DNA of 7,424 bases from Pseudomonadota bacterium (GTDB lineage Bacteria > Pseudomonadota > Alphaproteobacteria > Rhizobiales > Methylopilaceae), in contig JAEWEX010000518.1 of assembly GCA_023389135.1 (NCBI GenBank), positions 1 through 7,424 of the forward strand, given 5' to 3'. Under the pieces are notes generated by a model, which was given only the letters and a program-made list of their open reading frames with translations, searched no databases and had not been told where the DNA came from. This document shows positions 1 through 5,424 of this stretch, piece by piece (the first letter of the stretch is position 1; each line of letters begins with the position of its first letter). Made by a program: the position numbers and the translations under genes.

Positions 1-103
1 CCGGCGCGGAGTCGCGAAACGTCTCGCGGAAATGCCCGCCCTCGGGATGGGGCGAAAGATCGAGCAGTTGCACGACCTCCGCGGCGGTGAGGCTTTCGAT
101 CAT
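1..103 (-). CDS. Cupin_5 (DUF985) family protein, N-terminal fragment
   Basis: Only the first 34 codons are in the window; the gene continues past the left edge. The visible protein starts MIESLTAAEVVQLLDL and then carries SPHPEGGHFRETFRD. The pattern L-x-L-x-P-H-P-E-G-G-x-F-R-E-T is the N-terminal signature of the DUF985/cupin_5 family, small beta-barrel proteins whose biochemical role is not established. The ATG overlaps the gloB stop as ATGA (100-103), so it is almost certainly translated by coupling to gloB, and no separate Shine-Dalgarno sequence is needed. Seen: start, overlap and motif. Known: the family name from the motif. Inferred: cotranscription with gloB and perhaps a linked role in aldehyde or thiol metabolism, which is only a guess. 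The family call is fairly secure despite the short stretch. Confidence 0.8.
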   Translation of the reverse strand, partial: MIESLTAAEVVQLLDLSPHPEGGHFRETFRDSAP

Positions 104-867
104 CCGCGGTCCTTGCGGGCGCGCACCTCGGCGAACACCGCCTGCGGGTCGGCGCCGGCCATGCCGACGCCCTCCGCCACCGATGCCTCGTCGGCGCGCA
201 GGAACGGGTTGGTTGCGAACTCTTCGGCGAGGGTGGTCGGCACGGTCGGCTCGCCGCGCCCGCGCCTGGCCTCGACATCGGCGAGACGGGCGAGGAGGGC
301 GGCGTTGCCGGGTTCGATCCCGGCCGCGAAGCGGGCGTTCGACGCCGTGTACTCGTGACCGACGAAGACCGTCGTGTCCGCCGGTAGCGCCTTGATCTTC
401 TTGAGCGACGGCCACATGGCCTCGGGGCCCGCCTCCAGCAGCCGGCCGCAGCCCATGACGAACAGAGTATCGCCGGCGAACAGGATCTTCTCGCCGGCGA
501 AATGGAACACGACATGCCCCCGGGTGTGCCCCGGCGTCTCGATGACGCCGGCGGTCATGGACCCGACCGTGACCGTGTCGCCGGCTGCGACCGTCTCGTC
601 GAGGCCGGCGATCTTGGAGGCCTCCGCCCTGGGGCCCACGACGCGCGCGCCGGTCGCTCTCTTGATGGCGGCCAGCGCCTGGGTGTGGTCGGCGTGGTGG
701 TGGGTGATCAGGATGTCGGAGAGTGTCCAGCCGGTATCCGCCAGCGCCGTCATGACCGGCGCCTCCTCCGGCGCGTCCACCAGCGCCGTCGCCCCGGTCG
801 CGGGATCGTGGATCAGGACGGCGTAGTTGTCGTCCAGGCAGGGGATCAGGCGGGTCTCGGCGGGCAT
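100..867 (-). CDS. gloB: Hydroxyacylglutathione hydrolase (glyoxalase II)
   Basis: Cytosolic metallo-beta-lactamase-fold enzyme that hydrolyses S-D-lactoylglutathione to D-lactate and glutathione, the second step of glutathione-dependent methylglyoxal detoxification. Numbered from the ATG at 867 (255 aa), all seven metal ligands are visible: H56, H58, D60 and H61 in THHHADH, H114 in TPGHTRGH, D133 in FAGDTLF, and H171 in GHEYT. The family motif GCGRL follows the bridging Asp, and the C-terminal substrate-binding part contains ATNPFLR. Length is normal for bacterial GloB (about 250-260 aa). Two in-frame ATGs lie at 873 and 867. An AGGAG abuts the first but sits 6 nt before the second, so 867 is preferred. 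The stop overlaps the cupin_5 start (ATGA). Transcription diverges from the LysE-family gene at 975. In this family the GCGRL motif separates GloB well from other beta-lactamase-fold hydrolases. Confidence 0.96.
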   Translation of the reverse strand: MPAETRLIPCLDDNYAVLIHDPATGATALVDAPEEAPVMTALADTGWTLSDILITHHHADHTQALAAIKRATGARVVGPRAEASKIAGLDETVAAGDTVTVGSMTAGVIETPGHTRGHVVFHFAGEKILFAGDTLFVMGCGRLLEAGPEAMWPSLKKIKALPADTTVFVGHEYTASNARFAAGIEPGNAALLARLADVEARRGRGEPTVPTTLAEEFATNPFLRADEASVAEGVGMAGADPQAVFAEVRARKDRG

Positions 868-873
868 CGGCAT

Positions 874-878
874 CTCCT
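874..878 (-). promoter_or_regulatory. Ribosome binding site deciding the gloB start
   Basis: On the minus strand AGGAG is followed immediately by ATGCCGATG. Spacing to the first ATG (873) is zero, which is unworkable. Spacing to the second ATG (867) is 6 nt, within the normal range. This favours a GloB two residues shorter than the longest reading. Confidence 0.65.
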
Positions 879-889
879 GTTCGTCTGCG

Positions 890-917
890 AACCTAGCGGC
901 GGGCCGGGCGCGGTCAA
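890..917 (-). promoter_or_regulatory. Candidate sigma-70 promoter for gloB-cupin
   Basis: Reading the minus strand, TTGACC (917-912) matches the -35 consensus TTGACA at five of six positions. It is followed after 16 nt by TAGGTT (895-890), which keeps the important T1, A2 and T6 of the -10 hexamer. A start point near 883 would leave a short leader with the Shine-Dalgarno sequence at 878-874, which again fits the 867 start better than 873. The match is by eye only; the -10 is weak and the spacer is one base short of ideal. Confidence 0.35.
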
Positions 918-974
918 CCTCTGGCGCGGCGGCGCGGCCTGTGGCAGCCTCCAGGTTCCCCGGAGCCTCGCGCC

Positions 975-1619
975 ATGGACTTCATCCCGAGCCTGCCCGT
1001 TCTCGCGGCCTACACGGTCGCGGCCGTAGCGCTGACGCTTACGCCGGGGCCAGACATGACCCTGTTCCTGGGAAAGACGCTGGCGCAATCGCGCGCGGCC
1101 GGGTTTGCGGCCTATGCCGGGGCCTCCGCCGGCCTCGTGTTCCATACCATGTTCGCCGCGCTCGGCCTGTCGGCGCTTCTGGCCGCCTCCGCCACGGCGT
1201 TCACGGTGCTCAAGGTCGTCGGAGCGATCTATCTGGTCTGGCTGGCCTGGCAGGCGCTGCGCCACGGCTCGGCCTTCACGCCGGGAGAGGGCGTCGCGCG
1301 GGCGTCCCAGCCGCTCGGCCGGGTGTTCGCGACCGGTCTCGGCATCAACCTGCTCAACCCGAAGATCATCGTGTTCTTCGTGACCTTCCTGCCGCAGTTC
1401 GTGTCGGCCTCGGACCCGCATGCCGCGGCCAAACTGGTCTTTCTCGGCCTCGGCTTCATCGTGATCGCGACGCCGTTCTCGATCGCGATGATCCTGTCGG
1501 CGGACCGCATCGCCGGGCTGCTCCGGCGCTCGCCACGGGCGACGCGGGTGGTGGACTACCTGTTCGCGGCGGTGCTCGGCGGCTTCGCGCTCAAGCTGCT
1601 GGCGACGCGCGGCGGCTGA
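975..1619 (+). CDS. LysE/RhtB-family amino-acid exporter
   Basis: Inner-membrane efflux protein of the LysE/RhtB translocator family, 214 aa, the usual size. The N-terminal helix (about 8-31) ends in the family signature TPGPDM (23-28). Further helices run at about 44-67, 70-95, 115-142, 148-172 and 190-208. The conserved GxxYLxWL stretch lies at 83-90 and NLLNPK at 125-130, before the FFVTFLPQF segment. The family exports amino acids such as lysine, arginine, homoserine or threonine, or related small metabolites; nothing in the sequence fixes the substrate. GGAG (962-965) sits 9 nt before the ATG. The gene is monocistronic and divergent from gloB. No LysG-type regulator is adjacent, so local control by a dedicated activator is unlikely. 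Confidence 0.93.
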   Translation: MDFIPSLPVLAAYTVAAVALTLTPGPDMTLFLGKTLAQSRAAGFAAYAGASAGLVFHTMFAALGLSALLAASATAFTVLKVVGAIYLVWLAWQALRHGSAFTPGEGVARASQPLGRVFATGLGINLLNPKIIVFFVTFLPQFVSASDPHAAAKLVFLGLGFIVIATPFSIAMILSADRIAGLLRRSPRATRVVDYLFAAVLGGFALKLLATRGG

Positions 1620-1754
1620 CGGCGCCGGGCCGGCCCCGATCGTCGGAGGGACGCTCCCGGCCTGAATCGCAGCCACCCGACCGTGCGGTGACCCCTGCGG
1701 GCTCTGGCGTCGTCTTTCCTCTCGCTTCTGGCTGCGGTGGGATTATCGGCTTTT
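1620..1754. other. Convergent intergenic spacer, no gene seen
   Basis: This is 135 bp between the stop of the LysE-family gene and the stop of the membrane protein on the opposite strand. It holds a perfect GGGCCGGCCC palindrome near 1628-1637, a GANTC site at 1664-1668 and a pyrimidine-rich tract around 1712-1732. I find only short GC stems (for example GGGA/TCCC and CCC/GGG) and no stem followed by a clear T-run, so no intrinsic terminator can be called for either gene. Confidence 0.5.
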
Positions 1755-2195
1755 CTAGCCGTCGATCCCGGGTTCCGCCAGCCCCGCGCTCCATCCGGCG
1801 ACGAGCCAATAGGCGATGCCGCCGGCAAAGCCCGCCGCGACGCTCTCCACCTGGGAGTAGGCCTCCGGCCCGCCGGTCTCGACGACCAGCAGCCGCCACG
1901 CCAGCCAGCCGACCGCGCCGCCGGCGGCGACGTAGTAGGCCCAGCTCCTGATGGCGAACACCTCTCCGATCAGCGCGACGGCCGCGGAGGGGGCGAGCAT
2001 GGCGGGGCCGGCGACGAACCAGAAATAGGGCGCCACCATCATCGCCATGATGGCGAACACGGTCTGTTCGGCCGGGTCTCCCGGAACGCCATGGACCATG
2101 GCGATCAGGCCGAGCACTGCGGTCGCGGCGAGGATCGCCACGACCAGCGCGAACGGCACCAGCATCAGCAGCCGGACAATCGCGCGCCCGAGCAT
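1755..2195 (-). CDS. Four-helix membrane protein of unknown function, linked to rlmN
   Basis: I do not recognise this 146-aa protein. It is strongly hydrophobic with about four likely membrane helices: roughly 9-34, 46-68 (continuing hydrophobic to about 82), 85-105 and 117-139. Loops are short: VPGDPAEQ near 37-44 after helix 1, and ETGGPEAYSQ near 106-115. There is no catalytic motif, metal site or cleavable signal peptide. The chosen ATG lies 7 nt downstream of the rlmN stop, too close for its own promoter, so it is probably cotranscribed with rlmN and translated from a weak GC-rich ribosome site or by reinitiation. The frame stays open further upstream, but that part is composition-biased and overlaps rlmN. 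Seen: hydrophobicity and spacing. Inferred: inner-membrane location and operon membership. Function unknown. Confidence 0.8.
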   Translation of the reverse strand: MLGRAIVRLLMLVPFALVVAILAATAVLGLIAMVHGVPGDPAEQTVFAIMAMMVAPYFWFVAGPAMLAPSAAVALIGEVFAIRSWAYYVAAGGAVGWLAWRLLVVETGGPEAYSQVESVAAGFAGGIAYWLVAGWSAGLAEPGIDG

Positions 2196-2202
2196 GTCCC
2201 GG

Positions 2203-3408
2203 TCAGCCCGCCGCGGCGGCTGCAGCGATGCGGTCCTTGGCACGAAGGCGCTGCGTCTCGGATTTGAGCTGGCCGCAGGCGGCCAGGATATCGCGGCCGC
2301 GCGGCGTGCGCACGGGGCTCGCATAGCCCGCCCGGAACACGATCTCGGAGAAGGTCTCGATGGTCTGCCAGTCCGAGCAGACATAGCTGCTGCCGGGCCA
2401 GGGATTGAACGGGATCAGGTTGATCTTGGCCGGAATGCCCTTGAGCAGCCGCACCAGTTCCTTCGCCTCGGCCGGGCTGTCGTTGACGCCCTTCAGCATC
2501 ACATATTCGAAGGTGATGCGTCGCGCGTTTGAGACGCCCGGATAGGTGCGGCAGGCCTCCAGCAGCTGCGCGATGGGATATTTGCGGTTCAGCGGAACCA
2601 GCACGTCCCGCAGATCGTCATTGGTGGCATGCAGCGAGATCGCCAGCATCGCGCCGACATCCTCGCCCAGCCGGGCGATCTGCGGCACCACTCCGGAGGT
2701 GGAGACGGTGATGCGGCGGCGGCTGACCGTCAGGCCCTCGCCATGGGACATGACCTCGATGGCGTCGCGTACGCTGTCGAGGTTGTAGAGCGGCTCGCCC
2801 ATGCCCATGAACACGATGTTGGAGACGAAGCGCAGTCCTTCGCCCGGCAGCAGGCCGCCGGTCGCCGGGGTTGCGCCGGGCCAGTCGCCGAGCCGATCGC
2901 GGGCGACCAGGAGCTGGGCCACGATCTCCTGCGCGGTGAGGTTGCGCACCAGCGTCTGGGTGCCGGTGTGGCAGAAGGTGCAGGTCAGCGTGCACCCGAC
3001 CTGGCTCGAGACGCACAGCGTGCCGCGGTCGACCTCGGGGATGTAGACGAGCTCCACCTCGTGCGGCCGCGGATCGCCGCCGGTCGGCGGAAGGCGAACC
3101 AGCCACTTGCGGGTCCCGTCCACGGACACCTGCTCGGCCATGACGTCCGGCCGCGCCAGCGTGTAGGCGTCGGCGAGCCTGGCGCGCAGGACCTTGGACA
3201 CGTTGGTCATGGCGTCGAAATCGGTGACGCCGCGGCTGTAGATCCAGTGCCAGAGCTGGCCGGTCCGCATGCGGATGTCACGCTCGGGCACGTCGATCGC
3301 CGCAAGTGCTTCCGCGAGGCCGGCACGGGTCAGCCCCGCGAGCGAGCGGCGGGCGGGCGCGACCGGGTCGGTCGCCGCGTTGCGGATCAGGTCGAGTGCG
3401 ATGGCCAT
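2203..3408 (-). CDS. rlmN: Dual-specificity 23S rRNA/tRNA adenine-C2 methyltransferase RlmN
   Basis: Radical-SAM enzyme that methylates C2 of A2503 in 23S rRNA and of A37 in some tRNAs, by a ping-pong mechanism through a methyl-cysteine. From the ATG at 3408 the protein is 401 aa. The N-terminal helical part (about 20-90, with [12 protein letters not shown] at 50-61) precedes the radical-SAM barrel. The 4Fe-4S ligands are C139, C143 and C146 (CTLTCTFC). The upstream catalytic Cys is C132 in [10 protein letters not shown], seven residues before C139 as in E. coli (C118/C125). GMGEPL follows at 202-207. The methyl-carrying Cys is C378 in AACGQL near the C-terminus, equivalent to E. coli C355. 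The frame is open 35 codons further upstream, but that stretch is arginine/proline-rich and unlike RlmN. The alanine-rich tail (AAAAAAG) is a minor oddity. It lies 120 bp downstream of ialB and 7 nt before a membrane-protein gene. Confidence 0.97.
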   Translation of the reverse strand: MAIALDLIRNAATDPVAPARRSLAGLTRAGLAEALAAIDVPERDIRMRTGQLWHWIYSRGVTDFDAMTNVSKVLRARLADAYTLARPDVMAEQVSVDGTRKWLVRLPPTGGDPRPHEVELVYIPEVDRGTLCVSSQVGCTLTCTFCHTGTQTLVRNLTAQEIVAQLLVARDRLGDWPGATPATGGLLPGEGLRFVSNIVFMGMGEPLYNLDSVRDAIEVMSHGEGLTVSRRRITVSTSGVVPQIARLGEDVGAMLAISLHATNDDLRDVLVPLNRKYPIAQLLEACRTYPGVSNARRITFEYVMLKGVNDSPAEAKELVRLLKGIPAKINLIPFNPWPGSSYVCSDWQTIETFSEIVFRAGYASPVRTPRGRDILAACGQLKSETQRLRAKDRIAAAAAAG

Positions 3409-3528
3409 GGCGTCTATCTCGTGCGCCGGCGTCCTAGCACAAGTGCGGGCCGGGGGCGATTCGCGCGGCCGCGGCCGGCACATCCGCGCCGGCCGCGTCC
3501 GACTTTCATGCATACCGCTCCGGAGGCG
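3409..3528. other. ialB-rlmN intergenic leader
   Basis: This 120-bp gap lies in the direction ialB to rlmN. It contains a strong GC hairpin (3470-3497) and a GANTC site (3458-3462). I see no clear -35/-10 pair for rlmN, so rlmN may be read through from ialB or from a promoter I cannot recognise. Confidence 0.45.
3470..3497 (-). repeat. Ten-base-pair GC inverted repeat in the rlmN leader
   Basis: The arms CGCGGCCGGC (3470-3479) and GCCGGCCGCG (3488-3497) are perfectly complementary around an 8-nt loop. In the transcript from ialB towards rlmN this would form a very stable stem-loop about 60 nt before the rlmN start. There is no U-run after it in the direction of transcription, so it is not a standard intrinsic terminator. 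It could shape mRNA processing or read-through, or be a chance product of the high GC content. Confidence 0.5.
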
Positions 3529-4032
3529 TCAGGGGCATTCCTGGTTGATGCGGTCCAGCGCGGCCGAGACGCCGGCGAGGGAATAGCGGTCCGTGGTCAG
3601 GTTGCCCCGTCCCGACAGCGTGCGGACCTCCATGGACGAGCCGCGGCGCATCGCCTCGACGAACTGCCCGTCGGACTGGCCGTCGCTCCAGGCCCGCTCG
3701 TTCTCTGTGAAGAGCTTGAACGCCGCGTCGCCGACGCTGACGTCGGCCGCACTGTTGGCCTGGGTCGGGAAGCCGACCTGCATGGAGATCTCGTTGCGCA
3801 CGCTCTCGCCCGGCCGGTGGGTGACGAAGAAATAGGCCGGGTCGCGGCGCAGGCCCTCGGGCGCGCGCGCCTGGGGCTGGGAAATCACGAAGCACACCTT
3901 GCCGCTCGGCAGATTGGCCGAATAGGCGCTCCAGTCGTTGAACGTTCCGAGCGGCACCTGCTCGGCGGTTTGCGCGGCCGCGCCGAACGGCGCGATAGCG
4001 AGCATCATGAGGGCGATCAGAATTCCGCGCAC
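3529..4032 (-). CDS. ialB: Invasion-associated locus B (IalB) family secreted protein
   Basis: A 167-aa protein with a cleavable signal peptide: R2, hydrophobic core 3-16, and likely cleavage after AAA at 18-20. The mature part shows the IalB-domain pattern: W34, then KVCFVISQP (45-53), YFFVTHRP, NEIS, a polar beta-rich middle, FTENERAW, and a terminal LDRINQEC. Two cysteines remain in the exported protein (C47 and C166) and probably form a disulfide in the periplasm. The family is named for the Bartonella invasion protein but is widespread in free-living Hyphomicrobiales, where its role is unknown, so the name should not be read as evidence of virulence. The start is GTG (4032-4030), with GGGAG 10 nt upstream; no in-frame ATG precedes the signal peptide. 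It lies upstream of rlmN, and diverges from the sigma gene across a 300-bp control region. Confidence 0.9.
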   Translation of the reverse strand: MRGILIALMMLAIAPFGAAAQTAEQVPLGTFNDWSAYSANLPSGKVCFVISQPQARAPEGLRRDPAYFFVTHRPGESVRNEISMQVGFPTQANSAADVSVGDAAFKLFTENERAWSDGQSDGQFVEAMRRGSSMEVRTLSGRGNLTTDRYSLAGVSAALDRINQECP

Positions 4033-4126
4033 GATTGTAGGTCTCCCATAGTCGTGGTGCGCCGTGCGCGCCGGTGAAGCGGTGCGCGCGGCAAATCAGG
4101 CCGCCCGTCCCCACGAACAGCCGCCT

Positions 4127-4139
4127 TGATCCGGGATCA
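4127..4139. repeat. Perfect palindrome TGATCC-G-GGATCA
   Basis: The 6-bp arms TGATCC and GGATCA flank a single central G. TGATCC resembles the -35 element recognised by Rhodobacter RpoE, and here it is presented on both strands. No good matching -10 is found 16-18 nt away in either direction, so a role as an operator is as likely as a promoter. GGATCA also occurs several times inside genes of this window, so chance is possible. Confidence 0.4.
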
Positions 4140-4144
4140 GAACC

Positions 4145-4173
4145 CCCGTTCACCAACATTAGGTAAAAACGGG
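4145..4173. repeat. Interrupted inverted repeat CCCGTT...AACGGG
   Basis: The arms CCCGTT (4145-4150) and AACGGG (4168-4173) are perfectly complementary. A second short stem lies inside (ACC 4152-4154 with GGT 4162-4164) around a 7-nt AT-rich loop. It could be a protein-binding dyad or an RNA hairpin. It is not followed by a T-run, so I do not call it a terminator. Confidence 0.35.
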
Positions 4174-4206
4174 CGGAATTTCGACCAGAAATCTGAACCT
4201 GACACG

Positions 4207-4234
4207 CCTTGGGGCCGGCCAGAGGAGGCCAAGG
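4207..4234. repeat. Inverted repeat CCTTGG...CCAAGG
   Basis: Six-base perfect arms (4207-4212 and 4229-4234) are separated by 16 nt, just upstream of the candidate sigma-gene promoter. This position suits an operator, but the arms are short and the function is not shown by the sequence. Confidence 0.3.
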
Positions 4235-4253
4235 TTGCGGCGTTCCGGTTCTT

Positions 4254-4281
4254 TGATCCGGGCTCGCGGTCATGCCAAAGT
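4254..4281 (+). promoter_or_regulatory. Candidate autoregulated ECF promoter of the sigma gene
   Basis: TGATCC (4254-4259) matches the -35 that I recall for Rhodobacter RpoE. After 17 nt comes AAAGT (4277-4281), a weak match to its TAAGA-like -10. Transcription from here would start near 4288 and leave a leader of about 45 nt before the GTG at 4333. ECF factors of this type usually control their own gene, which makes the site plausible, but the -10 is poor. Confidence 0.35.
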
Positions 4282-4332
4282 GCCCGCCTGCGGCCGATCC
4301 GTCGCCGCCAGATTACCGGATACCGGCAGGTC

Positions 4333-4914
4333 GTGAACATTCCATCATCGGGTCAGGCAGAAGAGTTCGCCGATCTCGTCGCGGCCGTCGCCGCCGATCG
4401 GGACCGGGCGGCCTTTGCACGCCTGTTCGATCACTTCGCGCCGCGGCTGAACGGCTATCTGATACGGCTCGGGGAGGAGCCCGCGGGCGCGGAGGAGATC
4501 GTCCAGGACGTGATGTCGACGCTGTGGCGCAAGGCGGCGCTGTTCGACCGGTCCAAATCCTCGGTGGCGACGTGGCTCTACCGCATCGCGCGCAACCGCC
4601 GCATCGATGTGCTGCGTCGCAACCGGGACCAGAAATCGTCCCCGGAAGAGGCGGAACTGCTGGTGGACGGAGCGCCGTCGCCGGATGACGCCATGGATGC
4701 GCGCCAGCGCGAGGCCAAGGTGCGGCTGGCGATAGCGGGCCTGCCGCAGGAGCAGGTCGCGCTGGTGCGGCTCGCCTTCTTCGAGGGCATGTCCCATAGC
4801 GAGATCGCGGCCCATACCGGCCTGCCGCTGGGCACCGTCAAATCCCGCATCCGGCTCGCCTTCGGCCGGCTTCGGCGCGAACTGGAGGCGGACGGCATCG
4901 CCGCGGCGGAGTAG
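4333..4914 (+). CDS. ECF RNA polymerase sigma factor, RpoE/ECF11-like
   Basis: A 193-aa group-4 sigma factor directing RNA polymerase to stress promoters. Sigma-2 covers about 24-98: AFARLFDHFAPRL (27-39), the acidic EEIVQDVM (54-61), and TWLYRIARNRRIDVLRR (80-96) for -10 recognition and melting. A linker of about 99-128 leads to sigma-4 (129-185), whose helix-turn-helix SHSEIAAHTGLPLGTVKSR spans 154-172. The wording closely follows Rhodobacter RpoE, the singlet-oxygen factor normally held by the zinc anti-sigma ChrR. No ChrR gene follows here: the next gene is 4 nt away on the other strand. The start is taken as GTG at 4333, where sigma similarity begins. An AGG lies only 2 nt before it, so the ribosome site is poor and the exact start is uncertain by a few codons. 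The frame is open to 4126, but that part looks non-coding. The ECF call is firm; the ECF11 subgroup is from remembered sequence. Confidence 0.93.
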   Translation: MNIPSSGQAEEFADLVAAVAADRDRAAFARLFDHFAPRLNGYLIRLGEEPAGAEEIVQDVMSTLWRKAALFDRSKSSVATWLYRIARNRRIDVLRRNRDQKSSPEEAELLVDGAPSPDDAMDARQREAKVRLAIAGLPQEQVALVRLAFFEGMSHSEIAAHTGLPLGTVKSRIRLAFGRLRRELEADGIAAAE

Positions 4915-4918
4915 CAGA

Positions 4919-5290
4919 TCACGCCGCCTTCGGCGCGTTCCCTGCGCGAAGTTCGTCCAGCGCCGAACGGGCAGCCTCGCGATGGCGCGGCCGGATGTGG
5001 GCGCCTAGGGTGGTGAGGGCGATGGCCAGCACGCTGGCGTCGTCGACGAAGCCGATGGCGGGCAGCACATCCGGCACGGCATCGACGGGCAGGATGAAGT
5101 AGGCCAAGGCCGCCAGCAGCATGCCGCGCGACTTCAGCGGGGTCTCCCGATCGAACGCGCAATAGTAGGCTGCGACGGCATCCTCGGCGAACGGGATCCG
5201 GGCGGCGACACGGCCGATCTTGCTCCAGAAATCCCGCCTGACGCTGCTCGCGTCCTGGTCGAGGTCCGGTTCGACATGCGCTTCGGCCAT
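4919..5290 (-). CDS. YkvA-like DUF1232 membrane protein
   Basis: A 123-aa protein of the DUF1232 (YkvA) family, small inner-membrane proteins of unknown function. The signature lies at about 61-90: a hydrophobic stretch ALAYFILPVDAVPD followed by IGFVDDASVLAIAL, the family pattern of Y-x-x-x-P-x-D-x-x-P-D then G-x-x-D-D. The N-terminal 50 residues are polar and acidic, with an aromatic patch near AAYYCAFD; the C-terminus is basic, then Ala-rich. GGAAGGAG lies 8 nt before the ATG, one of the clearest ribosome sites in the window. The gene ends 4 nt from the sigma-factor stop in tail-to-tail orientation, so it is not part of the sigma operon. Divergent from the dehydrogenase across 134 bp. Confidence 0.88.
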   Translation of the reverse strand: MAEAHVEPDLDQDASSVRRDFWSKIGRVAARIPFAEDAVAAYYCAFDRETPLKSRGMLLAALAYFILPVDAVPDVLPAIGFVDDASVLAIALTTLGAHIRPRHREAARSALDELRAGNAPKAA

Positions 5291-5424
5291 GGGCTGTGCT
5301 CCTTCCGCGCGTGGCCCGATATGTTCACGAGGTGGGGGCCGGCGGCCCTGTCCGCAAGTGGCTCATCGGGCCCGGTCCGTTCACCTAAAGCCAGGCCAAA
5401 CCATCGGAAGAGGGAAGACGTTCC
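5291..5424. other. Divergent intergenic region, DUF1232 gene / dehydrogenase
   Basis: These 134 bp must contain the promoters of both flanking genes. I can place the Shine-Dalgarno sequence of each (GGAAGGAG near 5299-5306 on the minus strand; AGAGGGA near 5409-5415 on the plus strand). I see no -35/-10 pair good enough to call on either strand, and no clear dyad. Confidence 0.4.

Larger units (their letters stand above)
4033..4332. promoter_or_regulatory. Divergent control region between ialB and the ECF sigma gene
   Basis: These 300 bp hold no gene I can support. The middle part (about 4150-4200) is visibly more AT-rich than anything else in the window. Four dyads lie in a row: 4127-4139, 4145-4173, 4178-4192 and 4207-4234. 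An ECF-type promoter candidate follows at 4254-4281. The frame of the sigma gene is open back to an ATG at 4126, but that part looks non-coding: it carries the dyads and promoter and has no sigma-factor similarity. Both ialB and the sigma gene must be controlled from here. Confidence 0.6.

Noticed and set aside
827..1951. Plus-strand frame of 374 codons overlapping the LysE-family gene
   Set aside because: Arg/Pro/Ala-rich low-complexity translation in another frame of a clear LysE-family gene, running on into the opposite-strand membrane protein.
3409..3513. Upstream extension of rlmN by 35 codons
   Set aside because: Arg/Pro-rich, unlike RlmN N-termini, and it would overlap the 3' end of ialB.
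3529..4032. Reading IalB as evidence of a pathogen
   Set aside because: IalB-domain proteins are common in non-pathogenic Hyphomicrobiales; the name comes from Bartonella and does not show invasion function here.
2629..4077. Long plus-strand open frame (482 codons) opposite rlmN and ialB
   Set aside because: Its translation is rich in Arg, Gly, Asp and His with no domain. It spans two well-supported genes on the other strand and the gap between them. Such shadow frames are expected at this GC content.
3506..4273. Minus-strand frame of 255 codons over ialB
   Set aside because: The competing ialB frame has a signal peptide and the IalB pattern; this one has neither.
4126..4332. Upstream extension of the sigma-factor gene to an ATG at 4126
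   Set aside because: The 69 extra codons show no sigma similarity and cover the dyads and promoter candidate; ECF factors of this type begin about 20 residues before the AFARLFDHF segment.
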